From positions 1-55,173 of IMG/VR virus record IMGVR_UViG_3300048837_000354: 55,173 nt of DNA; one strand, given 5' to 3'. The notes under the pieces were generated by a model. That model had not been told where the DNA came from and did not search any database. It saw only the letters and a list, made by a program, of their open reading frames with translations. This DNA comes from a virus. The stretch's first letter is position 1. Each line of letters opens with the position of its first letter. Shown here piece by piece: positions 54,947-55,173 of this stretch. Position numbers and translations under genes: made by a program.

Positions 54947-55173
54947 TCAGTTGGTGTCCAGCCAGAGGTCGCCGACGGCGGGACTGCCGGGCGGCGTTGT
55001 TCCTACGTGAATCATCGTACCGTCCGCGCCTGCGTCGCCTTGATCGCCTTTGAGCGACAAAAGCCACGCCGCCTCACTGCCGACGAAGCCGTTGTTGACC
55101 GCGATCTGGTAGGCGCTGAGCCCATCCACGCCGTCCTCGCCGTCCGCGCCTGCGTCGCCTTGATCGCCTTTGA
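54947..55173 (-). CDS. Collagen-like tail fibre protein, C-terminal part (continues at position 1)
   Basis: The rest of the gene that begins at 239. The stop is TCA on the plus strand at 54947-54949. This part holds the AYQIAVNNGFVGSEAAWL module, a GDQGDAGADG stretch and the C-terminal TMIHVGTTPPGSPAVGDLWL. Bases 55047-55173 duplicate 1-127, so this piece should be joined at 55046 when the genome is circularised. Confidence 0.85.
   Translation of the reverse strand, partial: KGDQGDAGADGEDGVDGLSAYQIAVNNGFVGSEAAWLLSLKGDQGDAGADGTMIHVGTTPPGSPAVGDLWLDTN
55020..55053. repeat. 34-bp repeat of the collagen-like stretch
   Basis: Identical to 94-127 (and so to 55140-55173). Adjacent copies are 120 bp apart, i.e. 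a 40-codon unit that includes the Gly-X-Y stretch and the AYQIAV module. The contig break falls at the end of one copy, so longer arrays may have been collapsed. Confidence 0.85.
55047..55173. repeat. 127-bp contig-end overlap (right copy)
   Basis: Identical to 1-127; remove one copy to circularise. The reading frame of the collagen-like gene is intact across the join only when this copy is removed. Confidence 0.95.

Noticed and set aside
1-55173. 127-bp direct terminal repeat as a biological packaging end
   Set aside because: Length equals a standard assembly k-mer and it lies inside a gene; genome closure is the simpler reading.
1-55173. CRISPR arrays, integrase, IS elements, rRNA
   Set aside because: Looked for on both strands; none found. 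The short repeats present are iterons, operators or in-gene duplications.

Overview
The window is a complete tailed-phage genome. Its last 127 bases (55047-55173) exactly repeat its first 127, so it closes into a circle of 55,046 bp, with the break inside a collagen-like tail-fibre gene. The DNA is GC-rich. A Gram-negative host is indicated by an Rz/Rz1 spanin pair and a lipoprotein-type endolysin, probably a high-GC proteobacterium (Burkholderiales or Xanthomonadales-like; inference). I see no integrase, excisionase or clear CI-type repressor, so the phage looks lytic. Head and tail genes follow lambda order, implying a siphovirus.

Layout. (1) Minus strand, from 25092 down to 1 and across the join to 53877: small terminase, GpA-type large terminase, gpW, portal, S49 protease with nested scaffold, gpD-like decoration, gpE-like capsid, FI/FII/Z/U/V-like connector and tail genes, G/G-T with a GGGAAAC slippery site, tape measure, gpL-like and gpJ-like tip proteins, SPRY-domain fibre, then lysis genes and small fibre proteins. 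(2) Minus strand 32758 to 25089: replication genes (Ala-rich protein, DUF2800, DUF2815 ssDNA-binding protein, cytosine methyltransferase, family A DNA polymerase, VRR-NUC nuclease, SNF2 helicase) running directly into the terminase genes. (3) Plus strand 32913-36612: Cro-like HTH protein, Prim-Pol/superfamily III helicase, SLOG-fold protein and a Cys-rich protein. (4) Minus strand 37801-36609: AT-hook protein, tRNA-Trp, a degenerate tRNA-like element and a structured RNA, ended by a terminator. (5) 37802-38898: an AT-rich island bracketed by two mirror-image arrays of TTGCCT repeats spaced 11-12 bp, the best origin candidate. (6) Minus strand 43566-38899: small unknown genes, several below 60 residues. 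(7) 43567-44430: a non-coding control region with repeats, a 16-bp palindrome and divergent promoters. (8) Plus strand 44431-53753: about 25 short, tightly overlapped unknown genes plus YegP-like and MazG-like proteins, ending at a bidirectional terminator.

How it works together (inference). Divergent promoters near 32.8, 37.9 and 44 kb drive early and replication genes. The minus-strand replication operon continues into packaging and morphogenesis, but a strong intrinsic terminator lies just upstream of the methyltransferase, so the downstream genes need read-through or antitermination. Start and stop codons commonly overlap (ATGA/GTGA), implying translational coupling.

Most notable: the methyltransferase locus appears to hold two overprinted genes whose reading frames are both broken at one (GA)5 tract, such that one fewer GA unit would restore both; and the symmetric iteron arrays around the AT-rich island at 37.86-38.24 kb.
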